Shown here piece by piece: positions 1-8,884 of a DNA stretch of 64,000 nucleotides (positions within the stretch are counted from its first letter, which is position 1; every line of letters starts with the position of its first letter). The notes below the pieces were generated by a model. That model had not been told where the DNA came from. It saw nothing but the letters and a program-made list of their open reading frames with translations, and searched no databases. Made by a program: the position numbers and the translations under genes. Source of the stretch: Cedecea neteri (GTDB lineage: Bacteria > Pseudomonadota > Gammaproteobacteria > Enterobacterales > Enterobacteriaceae); contig NZ_CP009451.1 of the NCBI RefSeq assembly GCF_000757825.1, positions 2,976,001-3,040,000 of the forward strand, written 5' to 3'.

Positions 1-397
1 GGCTCAGGAAGAAGTTACGTGCCAGCTGCTGTGTAATGGTGCTTGCACCCTGAGAAGCATGGCCAGAGAACAGCGCCACGCTTGCTGCACGGAAGATACC
101 CACTGGGTCAACGCCGTGGTGCTCGTAAAATCGGCTGTCTTCGGTCGCGATAAACGCTTTTACCATCACCGGCGGAATTTGGTTCAGGGTCAGCGGAATA
201 CGGCGTTTCTCGCCGTACTGAGCAATGAGCTCGCCGTCAGCGCTGTAAACCTGCATTGGAATCTGCAGCCGCACGTCTCTTAGGGTCGCAACGTCCGGAA
301 GCTGGGGCTCAATGTATTTGTATAAGCCGTAAATCGAGCCGGCTCCCAGCAGAACGCAACAGACTGCAAGGATTAATAAGTACTTTACGAACTTCAC
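1..397 (-). CDS. mrcA: Penicillin-binding protein 1A, N-terminal part (partial)
   Basis: This is the N-terminal 132 codons of the bifunctional peptidoglycan glycosyltransferase/transpeptidase PBP1a; the rest lies off the left edge. Reading leftward from a GTG start (bases 397-395) the protein begins VKFVKYLLILAVCC, a short cytoplasmic tail and a membrane anchor. It continues into the PBP1a N-terminal region and the start of the glycosyltransferase domain, including a TEDSRFYEH-like motif with the catalytic Glu and a GAST-like motif near the edge. GTG is chosen because it gives the family N terminus and is preceded by an AAGGT ribosome site; E. coli mrcA also starts with GTG. The gene is divergent from hofM, the arrangement known in E. 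coli and, with pilM, in other gammaproteobacteria. Identification is by recognised similarity. Confidence 0.93.
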   Translation of the reverse strand, partial: MKFVKYLLILAVCCVLLGAGSIYGLYKYIEPQLPDVATLRDVRLQIPMQVYSADGELIAQYGEKRRIPLTLNQIPPVMVKAFIATEDSRFYEHHGVDPVGIFRAASVALFSGHASQGASTITQQLARNFFLS

Positions 398-536
398 CTT
401 AAATTTCCCATTAGGTTTCAATTGGGCAGTTTCTAAACAACCGCGCGGTAGTATAAAGGCAAGCCAGAAGCTTTGATATACCCGTTACTGTTTCGGGATC
501 AGGGCTGTTCATCATCCGGATAAGGAGATCGAAACC
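398..536. promoter_or_regulatory. Divergent mrcA-hofM intergenic region
   Basis: These 139 bases carry the control signals for leftward mrcA and rightward hofM. On the minus strand TATACT (complement of 450-455) is a plausible -10 for mrcA, with only a weak -35 about 17 bases upstream. Toward hofM I see a TTGATA at 473-478 but no matching -10. A convincing CRP-S (Sxy-dependent) competence site could not be recognised by eye. An AAGGAG ribosome site (522-527) precedes hofM. Confidence 0.4.
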
Positions 537-1352
537 ATGATGTTTCCTGGTTGGAGGATTGGCCTGGATATCCAGGCGGAGGGCGTACGCGCCGCTGCGG
601 TGCAGTGGCACCGGCAAGGGTGGCAATTGCGGCATTGGTGGTTTTTACCCTTCCCGAAGCAGGGACTTGCGGGCGGCATGTTACCCGAACCCGCCACGCT
701 GCGCGAGGCGCTTGCTACGTGGCGTAAAGAAATCCCCGTGCGTCATCACCTGCGGGTTGGCTTTCCGGCTCAGCGCACTTTGCAGCGCCACATCCCCCGG
801 CCAGCCCGCCGGCTACAGGAGTCAGCCCAGGAAAAGTATATCGCTGGGGCAGCGGCCCGCCAGCTGCAGATGCCCGCGGAACAGCTTTGCTATGACTACC
901 TGGACGAGGGGGAGTCGCTTTACGTGACGGCGGCAAAACAGGAAGACATCGGCGCGCTGCTGGCAAACCTTGCCAGCGTCAAACTCTTTCCCCGGACGAT
1001 AACGCCGACGGACAAAATTCTTGGCGCTTTGCCCCAGAGTTGTTACTCCGCTGATTGTCGCTTTTTAGTTCATGAAGAACAGGGTTACTGGCTTTGGGCT
1101 GCCGTGAACAATCGCGAGCGCTCCGGCTGGCTGGCTAAGTCGCAGGTGGCCGACTTTCCCGCGCTTTGCCTGCAGCTGGGGGCGAGTGCCGGTGAAATCG
1201 CGTTTAGCCACGCGGATGGAGATAGTGCCGTGCCCGCTGGGGCTGAACGGCTTAATGCCTGGCAGCCCATCGTTCGCCATCAGCCGCCGCTGCCGCGGCA
1301 TGGGGGCCTTTACACCCTCGCATTGGGGCTGGCTCTGGGACCCGACCGCTAA
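537..1352 (+). CDS. hofM: PilM-like type IV pilus/DNA utilization protein HofM
   Basis: 271 residues, slightly longer than E. coli HofM (about 259). HofM/PilM proteins have an actin-like ATPase fold and sit on the cytoplasmic face of the inner membrane, where they bind the N-terminal tail of PilN in the type IV pilus alignment complex. The N-terminal GLDIQAEGVRAAAV segment matches the first beta-hairpin and phosphate loop of this fold. ATG 537 follows an AAGGAG site; the second ATG at 540 is equally possible. It opens hofMNOPQ, and its TAA overlaps the hofN ATG by one base (TAATG), indicating translational coupling. In E. coli the cluster supports use of DNA as a nutrient; that role here is inferred by homology. 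Sequence conservation along the protein is moderate. Confidence 0.85.
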   Translation: MMFPGWRIGLDIQAEGVRAAAVQWHRQGWQLRHWWFLPFPKQGLAGGMLPEPATLREALATWRKEIPVRHHLRVGFPAQRTLQRHIPRPARRLQESAQEKYIAGAAARQLQMPAEQLCYDYLDEGESLYVTAAKQEDIGALLANLASVKLFPRTITPTDKILGALPQSCYSADCRFLVHEEQGYWLWAAVNNRERSGWLAKSQVADFPALCLQLGASAGEIAFSHADGDSAVPAGAERLNAWQPIVRHQPPLPRHGGLYTLALGLALGPDR

Positions 1353-1900
1353 TGACACCGCTGATAAATCTCCTGCCATGGCGAGCCTCGAGGCGCCGCT
1401 ATCGGCTAAAGCTCTGGGCCGGCATCGTGCTGTTCGGCATGCTGTTAGTTGCTGCCCTGGCGCAGCTTTGGGCCACGCCGCCGGCCATGAAAACTCGGCT
1501 ACAGCAGGCCCAGGCTATCACGCTCGAGGCACAGCAGCCCGTCCTGAAGGCACTGTTATTGCGTAAGCAAACTGAGCTGAAAGACAACCAGCAGCGGCTG
1601 GCGGTTCTACGGGCTGAAGTGGCGCGTAAGACCAGTATTTCACGTTGGGAAAGCGTGCTGAATGAGCTTGCCTTTCAGTTGCCCGAAAACAGCTGGCTGC
1701 AAAGCGTTAGCTGGCAGAACGAAAACGCTAGCGTATCTGGCGTTGCGGGAGATGCTCGTGAGCTGGGGAAGCTCGAGGCCGCGTTGGGTGCTTTACCCGG
1801 AGCCTTTAAGGTCAAGCCCGGCGAGCTGCGTGATGAAAAACATAAGGGGCTTGTCTTTACCTTCACCTTAATACCCAAAGGCGGTGAGCGTGCTGAATAA
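1352..1900 (+). CDS. hofN: PilN-like pilus assembly protein HofN
   Basis: 182 residues. A short cytoplasmic segment (MTPLINLLPWRASRRR) is the conserved PilN tail that docks on PilM. It is followed by one transmembrane helix at roughly residues 20-40 and a periplasmic part with an early coiled-coil-like stretch and a small ferredoxin-like domain. The INLLPWR motif is the family hallmark and the best evidence for the name. It lies between hofM (1-base overlap) and hofO (17-base overlap), so the operon is tightly packed and probably translationally coupled. PilN pairs with PilO in the periplasm to link the cytoplasmic PilM ring with the outer-membrane secretin. Confidence 0.85.
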   Translation: MTPLINLLPWRASRRRYRLKLWAGIVLFGMLLVAALAQLWATPPAMKTRLQQAQAITLEAQQPVLKALLLRKQTELKDNQQRLAVLRAEVARKTSISRWESVLNELAFQLPENSWLQSVSWQNENASVSGVAGDARELGKLEAALGALPGAFKVKPGELRDEKHKGLVFTFTLIPKGGERAE

Positions 1901-2360
1901 CATTGAGCGCCTTATGAGCGTGCATGTCGGGTTCCGTATTCTGTGCGCAACGGTTTTCCTGCTTGTCATGGCATGGTCGTGCTGGTGGCTGCTGATTCAG
2001 CCTCGCCAGCAGCAGCTACTCGAACTAGAACGGCAAAATCAGCAGCACTGGCAGCAAGTGCTCTCGCTGCAGCAGAAGATTGCTGCCGTGCCGAAGGTTG
2101 AGCCGCTGCCTGATGTTACTCCCTCGACGATTTTTTCCGCGATGGCGGCGGTAAAACTTGGTGGCGGAAGGCTTGTGAAATGGCAGCCTGACCCGCGCCG
2201 TGCCGTGCTGGAAATGCTGTTGCCGTGGCCCAAAGTGCCATTGTTCTTTCGGCAACTGGCGGACTACTCGGGCCTGAAGATACCGACCTTTGTTTTGAGC
2301 AGTGCCGGGGAGCAAGTTCGGGTGCTACTGACGCTGGAGTTTACCGATGAAAACCGCTAG
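1884..2360 (+). CDS. hofO: PilO-like pilus assembly protein HofO
   Basis: 158 residues from a GTG start that overlaps hofN by 17 bases. Topology is PilO-like: an 18-residue cytoplasmic tail, one membrane helix (about 19-38), a glutamine-rich coiled coil (about 40-65) and a small periplasmic domain. It resembles E. coli HofO (146 residues) mainly in topology and operon position; sequence conservation is low. The alternative start is ATG 1914, which would leave only about eight residues before the membrane helix, so GTG 1884 is preferred. The predicted partner is HofN. The function as part of a DNA-uptake/pilus alignment complex rests on gene order. Confidence 0.75.
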   Translation: MSVLNNIERLMSVHVGFRILCATVFLLVMAWSCWWLLIQPRQQQLLELERQNQQHWQQVLSLQQKIAAVPKVEPLPDVTPSTIFSAMAAVKLGGGRLVKWQPDPRRAVLEMLLPWPKVPLFFRQLADYSGLKIPTFVLSSAGEQVRVLLTLEFTDENR

Positions 2361-2763
2361 CTGGATACTGCTGGCTGTACTCAGCCTGCCGCTGCAGGCG
2401 GGGCCGCGTAATCCCTTCCTGTTACCGCCATCGCCCTGCGAATCGTTGCTGAAGCGCCTGGATGGCTGGCAGCTGCGCGGTATGTTTTATCGGCCAGGAC
2501 CAGAAAACAGCATTGCGCTGATGAAACTCTCCGGTAAGCAATGGCAAAGAGTAAAGGAAGGGCAATGGATTGCGCCGGATGTACAAGTAGCGGCCCTGCT
2601 TGAGCAACATATGCGGGTTTCTCTTCGGGGGGACTGTGAAGGGAGCTATTACCACTGGAAGATACAGGGAGGATCCGATGATAAGACATATCGTGGCAGG
2701 CGCACTGATGCTCGTACCGCTGACGAGCTGGCCGAAAAACAACGTCACTCTGACGCTGGATGA
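2347..2763 (+). CDS. hofP: HofP, PilP-like lipoprotein-position protein
   Basis: 138 residues beginning with a signal-peptide-like segment (MKTASWILLAVLSLPLQAG) followed by RNPF, the DPF/NPF motif near the mature N terminus of PilP-like proteins. PilP links the PilN/PilO complex to the secretin. A central GWQLRGMFYRPG stretch resembles the PilP beta-domain. No lipobox cysteine is seen at the cleavage point. The start overlaps hofO by 14 bases. The 3' end runs 86 bases into hofQ in another frame, a long overlap that I recall also exists in E. coli hofP-hofQ. The C-terminal 30 residues are therefore constrained by the HofQ signal-peptide coding and are probably not conserved for their own sake. 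Confidence 0.75.
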   Translation: MKTASWILLAVLSLPLQAGPRNPFLLPPSPCESLLKRLDGWQLRGMFYRPGPENSIALMKLSGKQWQRVKEGQWIAPDVQVAALLEQHMRVSLRGDCEGSYYHWKIQGGSDDKTYRGRRTDARTADELAEKQRHSDAG

Positions 2764-3925
2764 AACGCCGGTCGTGCAGGTTCTGCAAACGCTGGCCGAG
2801 CTGCAAAGTTTTAACGTAATGATCGCCCCTGAGGTGACGGGAAACCTCTCTCTGCGTTTGGTTAATGTCCCGTGGGAGCTGGCTTTTCAGCAGGTGCTCA
2901 GGTTGTCGAGCCTGACTTCATCAACGACGGGAAACATTCTTCAAATTCGGCAGAAGCAGGACCCGGCGAAGCTACGCGCTCAGCGGGAGGCCGCGCGTAA
3001 GCAAAGCGTGCTTGAGCAACCTTTGATTCAGGCGGTCTATACGCCACGCTATGCTGAGGTAGCCGATCTCGCCGCAGGGATAAAAGCGAATGAAGAGAAG
3101 CTGCTCGGGCCCAGGGGCAGTATCACCGTGGATAAGCGCACAAATCGCCTGGTAGTACGCGATAACAAGCAAGCGCAAAAGCGCATTGCGTCATGGGTTG
3201 CAGATATGGATGTCTCTATGGGGCAGGTTGAGCTGTCTGCCCATATTGTCACTATCAACCAGGAGAAGCTGCGAGAGCTTGGCGTGAAGTGGAGCGCTCC
3301 GGCGGGAGAGGCAAAAGCGAGGTTGCATCAGGCAACAACGGTTTCAAGCCAGCTCGCGGTAAATGCCGCGACCACAACGTTGGGGTTTAATATCGGCCGC
3401 ATCAATGGCCGCATGCTTGAACTGGAGCTTAGTGCGCTTGAGCAGCAACAGCAACTGGACATTATCGCCAGCCCACGCCTGCTGGTGGCGCATCAGCAGG
3501 CTGCCAGCATCAAGCAGGGGACTGAAATTCCGTATCAGGTGTCCAACGGCAAAAATGAAGCGACCTCGGTGGAGTTTAAAGAAGCCGTGCTAGGCATGGA
3601 GGTGACGCCCACAATCAGCCACCACGGCACGATTCGCCTACAGCTGCGCATTAGCCAGAACATGCCGGGGCGCAGCATCCAACATGCGGATGGCGAGGCA
3701 TTAGCCATTGATAAGCAGGAGATTGAAACGCAGGTAGAAGTGAAAGACGGCGAGACGCTGGCGTTAGGCGGGATCTTTCAGCAGCAGAACAACCGAACCC
3801 TGGATAGCGTCCCTGTGCTGGGAAATATTCCACTTATCGGCCAATTGTTCCGGTACGACGGGAAAAAACGCCAACGTCGGGAATTAGTTGTGTTTATCAC
3901 CCCAAGGCTGATCGCATTGCCCTAG
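2678..3925 (+). CDS. hofQ: Secretin HofQ (PilQ/ComE-like outer-membrane channel)
   Basis: 415 residues from ATG 2678, which has an AGGGAGGA ribosome site just upstream and yields a signal peptide (MIRHIVAGALMLVPLTSW). Upstream in-frame starts would put a long extra segment before the signal and are rejected. After the signal come a secretin N0-like domain, an N1-like domain around TVDKRTNRLVVRDN, and a C-terminal secretin beta-barrel domain with VELSAHIVTI, IIASPRLL, GTEIPYQV and the terminal RRELVVFITPR. It is shorter than PilQ and lacks N-terminal AMIN domains, as expected for HofQ/ComE. Its role is the outer-membrane pore for DNA or pilus passage. Last gene of the operon; a 319-base gap follows. 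Confidence 0.9.
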   Translation: MIRHIVAGALMLVPLTSWPKNNVTLTLDETPVVQVLQTLAELQSFNVMIAPEVTGNLSLRLVNVPWELAFQQVLRLSSLTSSTTGNILQIRQKQDPAKLRAQREAARKQSVLEQPLIQAVYTPRYAEVADLAAGIKANEEKLLGPRGSITVDKRTNRLVVRDNKQAQKRIASWVADMDVSMGQVELSAHIVTINQEKLRELGVKWSAPAGEAKARLHQATTVSSQLAVNAATTTLGFNIGRINGRMLELELSALEQQQQLDIIASPRLLVAHQQAASIKQGTEIPYQVSNGKNEATSVEFKEAVLGMEVTPTISHHGTIRLQLRISQNMPGRSIQHADGEALAIDKQEIETQVEVKDGETLALGGIFQQQNNRTLDSVPVLGNIPLIGQLFRYDGKKRQRRELVVFITPRLIALP

Positions 3926-4244
3926 CCGATTTCCACTTCTGCCTGCGGATTTTTCTGCCAAACAGTGCCCAGGTGTTTGACGGCAGAGAGGAATTAGCTT
4001 ACAAGGTGTACCGTTTCGGGAGGCAGGGTATTGAGAACCTGTGGCCGGGAAAGCTGGAACAGGCTTTTCGTCCCGAGCCAGGCGCCAGGTGATTTATTCG
4101 GTTGCCAAACCCCCTTGAGTATTGAGATAATTTTTAGTCTGATTCTCGAACTCACGCTTATGAGGTTTCAGTTCATGTCCCGCCGCAGCAGGTTGTTATC
4201 GGGCGGGTTTACTATCAACGAATTGTCTTAGTAGTACCGAAAAA
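3926..4244 (+). promoter_or_regulatory. hofQ-aroK intergenic leader/promoter region
   Basis: 319 bases with no supportable gene; the one open frame inside has no family features and no good ribosome site. A TTGAGT element (4113-4118) lies in an AT-rich stretch that is the likeliest place for the aroK promoter. A CCCGCC (4179-4184) and GGCGGG (4202-4207) inverted repeat follows in the presumed leader, giving a weak hairpin about 40 bases before the aroK ATG. It could be an attenuator, an end signal for hof readthrough, or chance. Confidence 0.4.
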
Positions 4245-4766
4245 ATGGCAGAGAAACGCAATATCTTTCTGGTTGGGCCTATGGGTGCCGGCAAAAGCAC
4301 TATTGGGCGTCAGTTAGCTCAGCAACTCAATATGGAATTTTTCGATTCTGATCAAGAGATTGAGAAACGTACCGGAGCTGATGTGGGCTGGGTATTCGAC
4401 GTTGAAGGCGAAGAAGGCTTCCGCGATCGCGAAGAAAAAATTATCAACGAACTCACTGAAAAACAGGGCATCGTGCTGGCTACCGGCGGCGGCTCTGTGA
4501 AGTCTCGTGAAACCCGCAATCGTCTTTCCGCCCGTGGCGTAGTGGTTTATCTTGAGACCACCATTGAGAAACAGCTTGCACGTACTCAGCGCGATAAAAA
4601 ACGTCCGCTGCTGCAGGTTGAGACTCCACCTCGTGAAGTTCTGGAAGCGCTGGCGCACGAACGCAATCCGCTGTACGAAGAGATTGCTGATGTAACGATT
4701 CGCACCGACGATCAAAGCGCCAAAGTGGTTGCAAACCAGATTATTCATATGCTGGAAAGCAACTGA
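4245..4766 (+). CDS. aroK: Shikimate kinase I
   Basis: 173 residues, the exact E. coli AroK length and nearly identical by recognition. It phosphorylates the 3-hydroxyl of shikimate with ATP, the fifth step of chorismate synthesis, in the cytoplasm. Walker A is GPMGAGKST (about residues 11-19). The shikimate-binding FDSDQEIE segment (34-41) and the GGG motif in ATGGGSVK (about 79-86) are in place, as is the lid arginine region [12 protein letters not shown] 4245 gives the standard [11 protein letters not shown] start. It is the first gene of the aroKB-damX-dam-rpe-gph-trpS superoperon, with aroB 57 bases downstream. Confidence 0.98.
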   Translation: MAEKRNIFLVGPMGAGKSTIGRQLAQQLNMEFFDSDQEIEKRTGADVGWVFDVEGEEGFRDREEKIINELTEKQGIVLATGGGSVKSRETRNRLSARGVVVYLETTIEKQLARTQRDKKRPLLQVETPPREVLEALAHERNPLYEEIADVTIRTDDQSAKVVANQIIHMLESN

Positions 4767-4823
4767 TTCTGGCTTAATCAAGAAACGCCTGCGGGCAAAG
4801 CAACATAAGGTGGGCTCCGCGTA

Positions 4824-5912
4824 ATGGAGAGGCTGAAAGTCACTCTTGGGGAACGTAGTTACCCTATTACCATTGCCGCCGGGTTATTCAATGACCCGGC
4901 TTCCTTTTGGCCGCTGAAAGCTGGCGACCAGACTATGCTGGTCACCAATGAAACCCTTGCGCCTCTCTATCTGGACAGGGTTCGTGGTCTTCTGGAACAG
5001 GCAGGCGTTAAGGTCGATACCGTCATTCTTCCGGATGGCGAACAGTTTAAAAGCCTCGCGGTGCTCGATACCGTCTTTACGGCGCTGCTGGAAAAACCTC
5101 ACGGTCGTGATACTACGCTGATTGCTTTAGGCGGCGGTGTTGTGGGCGATTTGACCGGTTTTGCCGCAGCGAGCTATCAGCGCGGGGTTCGTTTTATCCA
5201 GGTTCCCACCACGCTGCTTTCGCAGGTGGACTCCTCCGTAGGCGGCAAAACGGCCGTCAACCATCCCCTCGGCAAAAACATGATTGGCGCGTTCTATCAG
5301 CCCGCTTCGGTGGTGGTTGATCTTGATTGCCTGTCAACTTTGCCTGCGCGGGAGCTGGCTTCGGGCCTGGCAGAAGTCATTAAATACGGCATTATTCTCG
5401 ACGGTGAGTTTTTTGACTGGCTTGAAGAGAATATCGACGCATTGCTGAAGCTGGACGGTCAGGCAATGGCGTACTGTATCCGCCGTTGTTGTGAGTTGAA
5501 AGCCGAAGTTGTTGCTGCGGACGAGCGAGAAAGTGGCTTACGTGCTTTACTGAATCTGGGTCATACGTTTGGCCATGCTATTGAAGCCGAAATGGGCTAT
5601 GGCAACTGGTTGCACGGTGAAGCCGTGGCTGCCGGGATGGTGATGGCGGCGCGAACCGCTCAGCGCCTGGGTCAATTCAGTGAGGCAGAAGTTCAGCGTG
5701 TGATCGCGCTGCTGGCACGAGCCGGATTACCGGTTAACGGGCCACAGGAAATGTCCCCTGACGCGTATATGCCCCACATGATGCGTGACAAAAAAGTATT
5801 AGCCGGCGAGCTGCGTTTGATTCTGCCGTTGGCAATAGGGAAGAGTGAAGTGCGCGGTGGAGTACCGCACGATGTCGTTCTATCAGCCATTGCTGATTGC
5901 CAGCAGGCTTAA
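4824..5912 (+). CDS. aroB: 3-dehydroquinate synthase
   Basis: 362 residues, as in E. coli. It converts DAHP to 3-dehydroquinate (second shikimate step) using NAD+ and a divalent metal. NAD-binding and glycine-rich segments are clear: [12 protein letters not shown] (about 103-114), [16 protein letters not shown] (about 132-147) and the metal ligands in HTFGHAIE and the later WLHGEAVA histidine. The start ATGGAG at 4824 gives [15 protein letters not shown], the family N terminus. It lies 57 bases after aroK and 74 before damX. The two aro genes work in one pathway while the downstream genes do not; grouping them is a conserved enterobacterial feature. Confidence 0.98.
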   Translation: MERLKVTLGERSYPITIAAGLFNDPASFWPLKAGDQTMLVTNETLAPLYLDRVRGLLEQAGVKVDTVILPDGEQFKSLAVLDTVFTALLEKPHGRDTTLIALGGGVVGDLTGFAAASYQRGVRFIQVPTTLLSQVDSSVGGKTAVNHPLGKNMIGAFYQPASVVVDLDCLSTLPARELASGLAEVIKYGIILDGEFFDWLEENIDALLKLDGQAMAYCIRRCCELKAEVVAADERESGLRALLNLGHTFGHAIEAEMGYGNWLHGEAVAAGMVMAARTAQRLGQFSEAEVQRVIALLARAGLPVNGPQEMSPDAYMPHMMRDKKVLAGELRLILPLAIGKSEVRGGVPHDVVLSAIADCQQA

Positions 5913-5986
5913 CAACTAGAATTTTTACAGTATTTAACTTCGGGCGTAATGCGGACATGAGCATGCGCCTTTGAGTGGGGTGTTAA

Positions 5987-7273
5987 ATGGATGAGTTTAA
6001 ACCAGAAGACGAGCTGAAACCCGATCCAAGCGATCGTCGTCCTGGGCGTTCCCGCAAACCTGACGAGTTCGACAAAGAACCGCAGATCAACGTCGATGAC
6101 GTCGATCTTGATGCGGACGAACGTCGTCCTTCTCGTTCACGCCGCGAGCGTGAAGAAGAAGTCGAGGAAGAGTACGAAGGTGATGACGGCATGGCCGCAG
6201 ATCCTCGTCCGGCGCGTGGACGTAAAAAGGCAGCAAAACAGAAAGCGCCTGCTTCTCGTCAGCACATCATGATGGGCGTAGGGATTCTGGTCCTGCTGCT
6301 GCTTATCATCGGCATCGGTTCAGCGCTGAAAGCACCTTCATCCACTCCAGATACTGCTGAGCAAAAATCGGGCGCGGAGAAGAACATCGATCTTTCCGGC
6401 TCGAATACTGCGACGCCTGCCGATCAGGCAAACGGCGCTCAGCCGCAGCCGGGGAATACCCCAGCTACTGGCCAGCAGAACCCGCAGGATGTTTCCCTGC
6501 CGCCTATTTCTTCTACGCCAACCCAGGCACAGACTCAGCCGCAGCCTGAAGGGCAGCAGCGCGTTGAGGTTCCTGGGAACCTGAATAACGCACTGACTCA
6601 GCCTCAGCAGCAGGGCCAGATTGACAACGTGGTTAGTAATTCCACGCTGCCGACCGAACCAGCCACTGTAGCACCTATTGCCGGTAGCAAAACCGAGCCG
6701 CGCAAGCTGGCAGGTACTCAGGAACCAACCCGTACCGTTGAGTCTCGCCCTGAACGTAAAAAAGCGGTGATTGAGCCTGTACGTAAAGCGGAATCGAAAC
6801 CGCAGGTAAAAGCGGAAAGCAAGCCGGTTGCAACGGCAAAACACAGCGAACCTGCTCCGGTTGTCTCCACGCCAGTGAAAGCGCCATCAACCAGCGTTGC
6901 AACATCCACTCCGGCGCCAAAGGCTACGGCATCCACCACGCCTAAAGCACAACCGCAGGCGGCCGCAAGCACTGGCGGCACGGTTAGCGGTGATGCAAGC
7001 GCCATTAAAAGCGCGCCAGGCAGCCACTACACGCTGCAGCTGAGCTCTTCTTCAAACTCAGCAAACCTGAATGCGTGGGCGAAAAAAGAGAACCTGCAAC
7101 ACTATATGGTTTACCAGACCCAGCGTAACGGCCAGCCATGGTACGTGCTGGTGACCGGGGTTTATGCGACGAAAGATGACGCAAAACGCGCGGTTTCAAA
7201 CCTGCCGGCAGACGTTCAGGCTAAGAACCCGTGGGCAAAACCTATTCATCAGGTGCAGTCTGACCTTAAGTGA
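5987..7273 (+). CDS. damX: Cell division SPOR-domain protein DamX
   Basis: 428 residues, single-pass inner-membrane protein. A long acidic/basic cytoplasmic region rich in Asp, Glu and Arg (1-85) precedes one membrane helix near residues 90-112 ([17 protein letters not shown]). A low-complexity periplasmic linker rich in Pro, Gln, Thr, Ala and Lys follows (about 115-340). A C-terminal SPOR domain (about 345-425) carries [11 protein letters not shown] and [14 protein letters not shown] domains bind denuded septal glycan, and DamX localises to the septal ring in E. coli. ATG 5987 gives the known [12 protein letters not shown] start. The linker varies in length among species. It sits directly upstream of dam in the superoperon. 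Confidence 0.95.
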   Translation: MDEFKPEDELKPDPSDRRPGRSRKPDEFDKEPQINVDDVDLDADERRPSRSRREREEEVEEEYEGDDGMAADPRPARGRKKAAKQKAPASRQHIMMGVGILVLLLLIIGIGSALKAPSSTPDTAEQKSGAEKNIDLSGSNTATPADQANGAQPQPGNTPATGQQNPQDVSLPPISSTPTQAQTQPQPEGQQRVEVPGNLNNALTQPQQQGQIDNVVSNSTLPTEPATVAPIAGSKTEPRKLAGTQEPTRTVESRPERKKAVIEPVRKAESKPQVKAESKPVATAKHSEPAPVVSTPVKAPSTSVATSTPAPKATASTTPKAQPQAAASTGGTVSGDASAIKSAPGSHYTLQLSSSSNSANLNAWAKKENLQHYMVYQTQRNGQPWYVLVTGVYATKDDAKRAVSNLPADVQAKNPWAKPIHQVQSDLK

Positions 7274-7336
7274 AAATAAGCGCAGTCGCTGTCGGAGCCT
7301 TTCCACAGCTGGATAAGGTGTAAATAGTAAGGCAGC

Positions 7337-8161
7337 ATGAAAAAAAATCGCGCTTTTCTGAAATGGGCAGGGGGAAAGTTCCCCCTGCTGGACGACATAA
7401 AAAAGTATCTGCCGGAAGGCGACTGTCTGATTGAGCCCTTCGTTGGCGCCGGGTCGGTATTTCTCAATACCGATTATCAGCGCTATATCCTCGCGGACAT
7501 CAACAGCGATCTGATTAACCTCTACGATATCGTCAAAAACCGCGCGGATGAGTACGTGCGGGAATCTCGTTTGCTCTTCACCAAAGAGAAAAACGAAGAG
7601 GCGACCTATTACGCCTTCCGCGTCGAATTTAATCAGTGCACCGACAAATTCCGGCGTGCGGTGCTGTTTCTGTATCTTAACCGCCATTGTTACAACGGCC
7701 TGTGCCGTTATAATCTGCGTGGTGCATTTAACGTGCCGTTTGGCCGCTACAGCAAGCCTTACTTCCCGGAAGAAGAGCTGTACAACTTTGCCGAACGAGC
7801 CAAAAATGCCACTTTTGTCTGCCAGTCATATGACGTCAGCATGGTAAACGTTGCCGCAGGTTCCGTTGTGTATTGCGATCCGCCTTACGCGCCGCTTTCC
7901 GCCACCGCCAACTTTACCGCTTATCACACGGACAGTTTCAGCATGGTGCAACAGAAGCATCTGGCGGAGCTGGCTGAAAAACTGCGTGAGCAGAGCATCC
8001 CGGTCGTGATTTCCAATCACGATACCGAGCTCACTCGCGAGTGGTACAAGAATGCTACCGATTTCCGTAAGCTGCAGGTAAGACGCAGCATCAGCCGAAA
8101 CGGTGGAGAACGTAACAAGGTGGACGAACTTCTGGCGCTTTATAACGTAAAGTTTGCCTGA
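7337..8161 (+). CDS. dam: DNA adenine methyltransferase Dam (GATC)
   Basis: 274 residues against 278 in E. coli. It methylates N6 of adenine in GATC using S-adenosylmethionine, which directs mismatch repair, SeqA-dependent replication timing and some promoters. The class alpha order is visible: AdoMet motif I FVGAGSVF (35-42), target-recognition region around residues 90-145 and catalytic motif IV DPPY (181-184). Tyr119 and Arg124, which contact the GATC bases in E. coli Dam, fall in the HCYNGLCRYN segment here. ATG 7337 follows an AGGCAGC stretch and gives MKKNRAFLKWAGGK. It is embedded between damX and rpe with no terminator in either gap. No cognate restriction gene is nearby, so it is the orphan housekeeping enzyme. 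Confidence 0.98.
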   Translation: MKKNRAFLKWAGGKFPLLDDIKKYLPEGDCLIEPFVGAGSVFLNTDYQRYILADINSDLINLYDIVKNRADEYVRESRLLFTKEKNEEATYYAFRVEFNQCTDKFRRAVLFLYLNRHCYNGLCRYNLRGAFNVPFGRYSKPYFPEEELYNFAERAKNATFVCQSYDVSMVNVAAGSVVYCDPPYAPLSATANFTAYHTDSFSMVQQKHLAELAEKLREQSIPVVISNHDTELTREWYKNATDFRKLQVRRSISRNGGERNKVDELLALYNVKFA

Positions 8162-8206
8162 GCCGTTTCGCCCGCCGCTGAAGATGAATGACTCCTGGAG
8201 AAGCGG

Positions 8207-8884
8207 ATGAAACAGTATTTGATTGCCCCCTCAATCCTCTCTGCCGACTTCGCCCGACTGGGCGAGGATACGGCTAAAGCGCTGGCCGCCGGTGGTGACG
8301 TCGTCCATTTTGACGTCATGGATAACCACTATGTCCCTAACCTGACGATGGGGCCAATGGTGCTTAAGGCACTGCGCGATTACGGCATCACCGCGCCTAT
8401 CGATGTCCATCTGATGGTGAAGCCGGTTGACCGTATCATTCCTGACTTCGCCGCTGCGGGCGCCAGCATCATTACTTTCCACCCGGAAGCTTCTGAACAT
8501 GTCGATCGCTCCCTGCAGCTTATCAAAGAGTACGGCTGCAAAGCGGGTCTGGTGCTGAACCCGGCGACCTCCCTTTCCTGGCTGGATCACGTTATGGATA
8601 AGCTGGATGTGATTTTGCTGATGTCCGTCAACCCTGGGTTTGGCGGCCAGTCGTTCATTCCCCACACGCTTGAAAAGCTGCGCCAGGTTCGTGAGCGTAT
8701 TGATGCATCCGGCTATGATATCCGCCTTGAAGTGGACGGCGGCGTTAAAGCCGACAATATTGCGGAAATCGCCGCTGCGGGCGCAGATATGTTCGTCGCA
8801 GGCTCCGCCATTTTCGGCCAGCCTGATTATAAAGCGGTGGTTGACCGCATGCGTTCTGAACTGGCTAAGGTAAGTCATGGATAA
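8207..8884 (+). CDS. rpe: Ribulose-phosphate 3-epimerase
   Basis: 225 residues, TIM-barrel enzyme of the pentose phosphate pathway interconverting D-ribulose 5-phosphate and D-xylulose 5-phosphate. Metal-binding residues are His34, Asp36 (VVHFDVMD), His68 (IDVHLM) and the Asp of LEVDGGV near 177. The phosphate-binding loops [10 protein letters not shown] and AGSAIFG are present. It starts at ATG 8207 with a GGAG ribosome site. The 3' end overlaps gph by 8 bases, so the two are translationally coupled. Confidence 0.98.
   Translation: MKQYLIAPSILSADFARLGEDTAKALAAGGDVVHFDVMDNHYVPNLTMGPMVLKALRDYGITAPIDVHLMVKPVDRIIPDFAAAGASIITFHPEASEHVDRSLQLIKEYGCKAGLVLNPATSLSWLDHVMDKLDVILLMSVNPGFGGQSFIPHTLEKLRQVRERIDASGYDIRLEVDGGVKADNIAEIAAAGADMFVAGSAIFGQPDYKAVVDRMRSELAKVSHG

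Noticed and set aside
4031..4231. 66-codon open frame between hofQ and aroK
   Set aside because: No ribosome site, no recognisable domain, and the region resembles the non-coding aroK leader of E. coli.
6338..7005. Several open frames on the minus strand inside damX
   Set aside because: They are shadows of the Pro/Gln/Ala-rich damX linker, whose codon bias keeps the other frames open; no ribosome site or family likeness.
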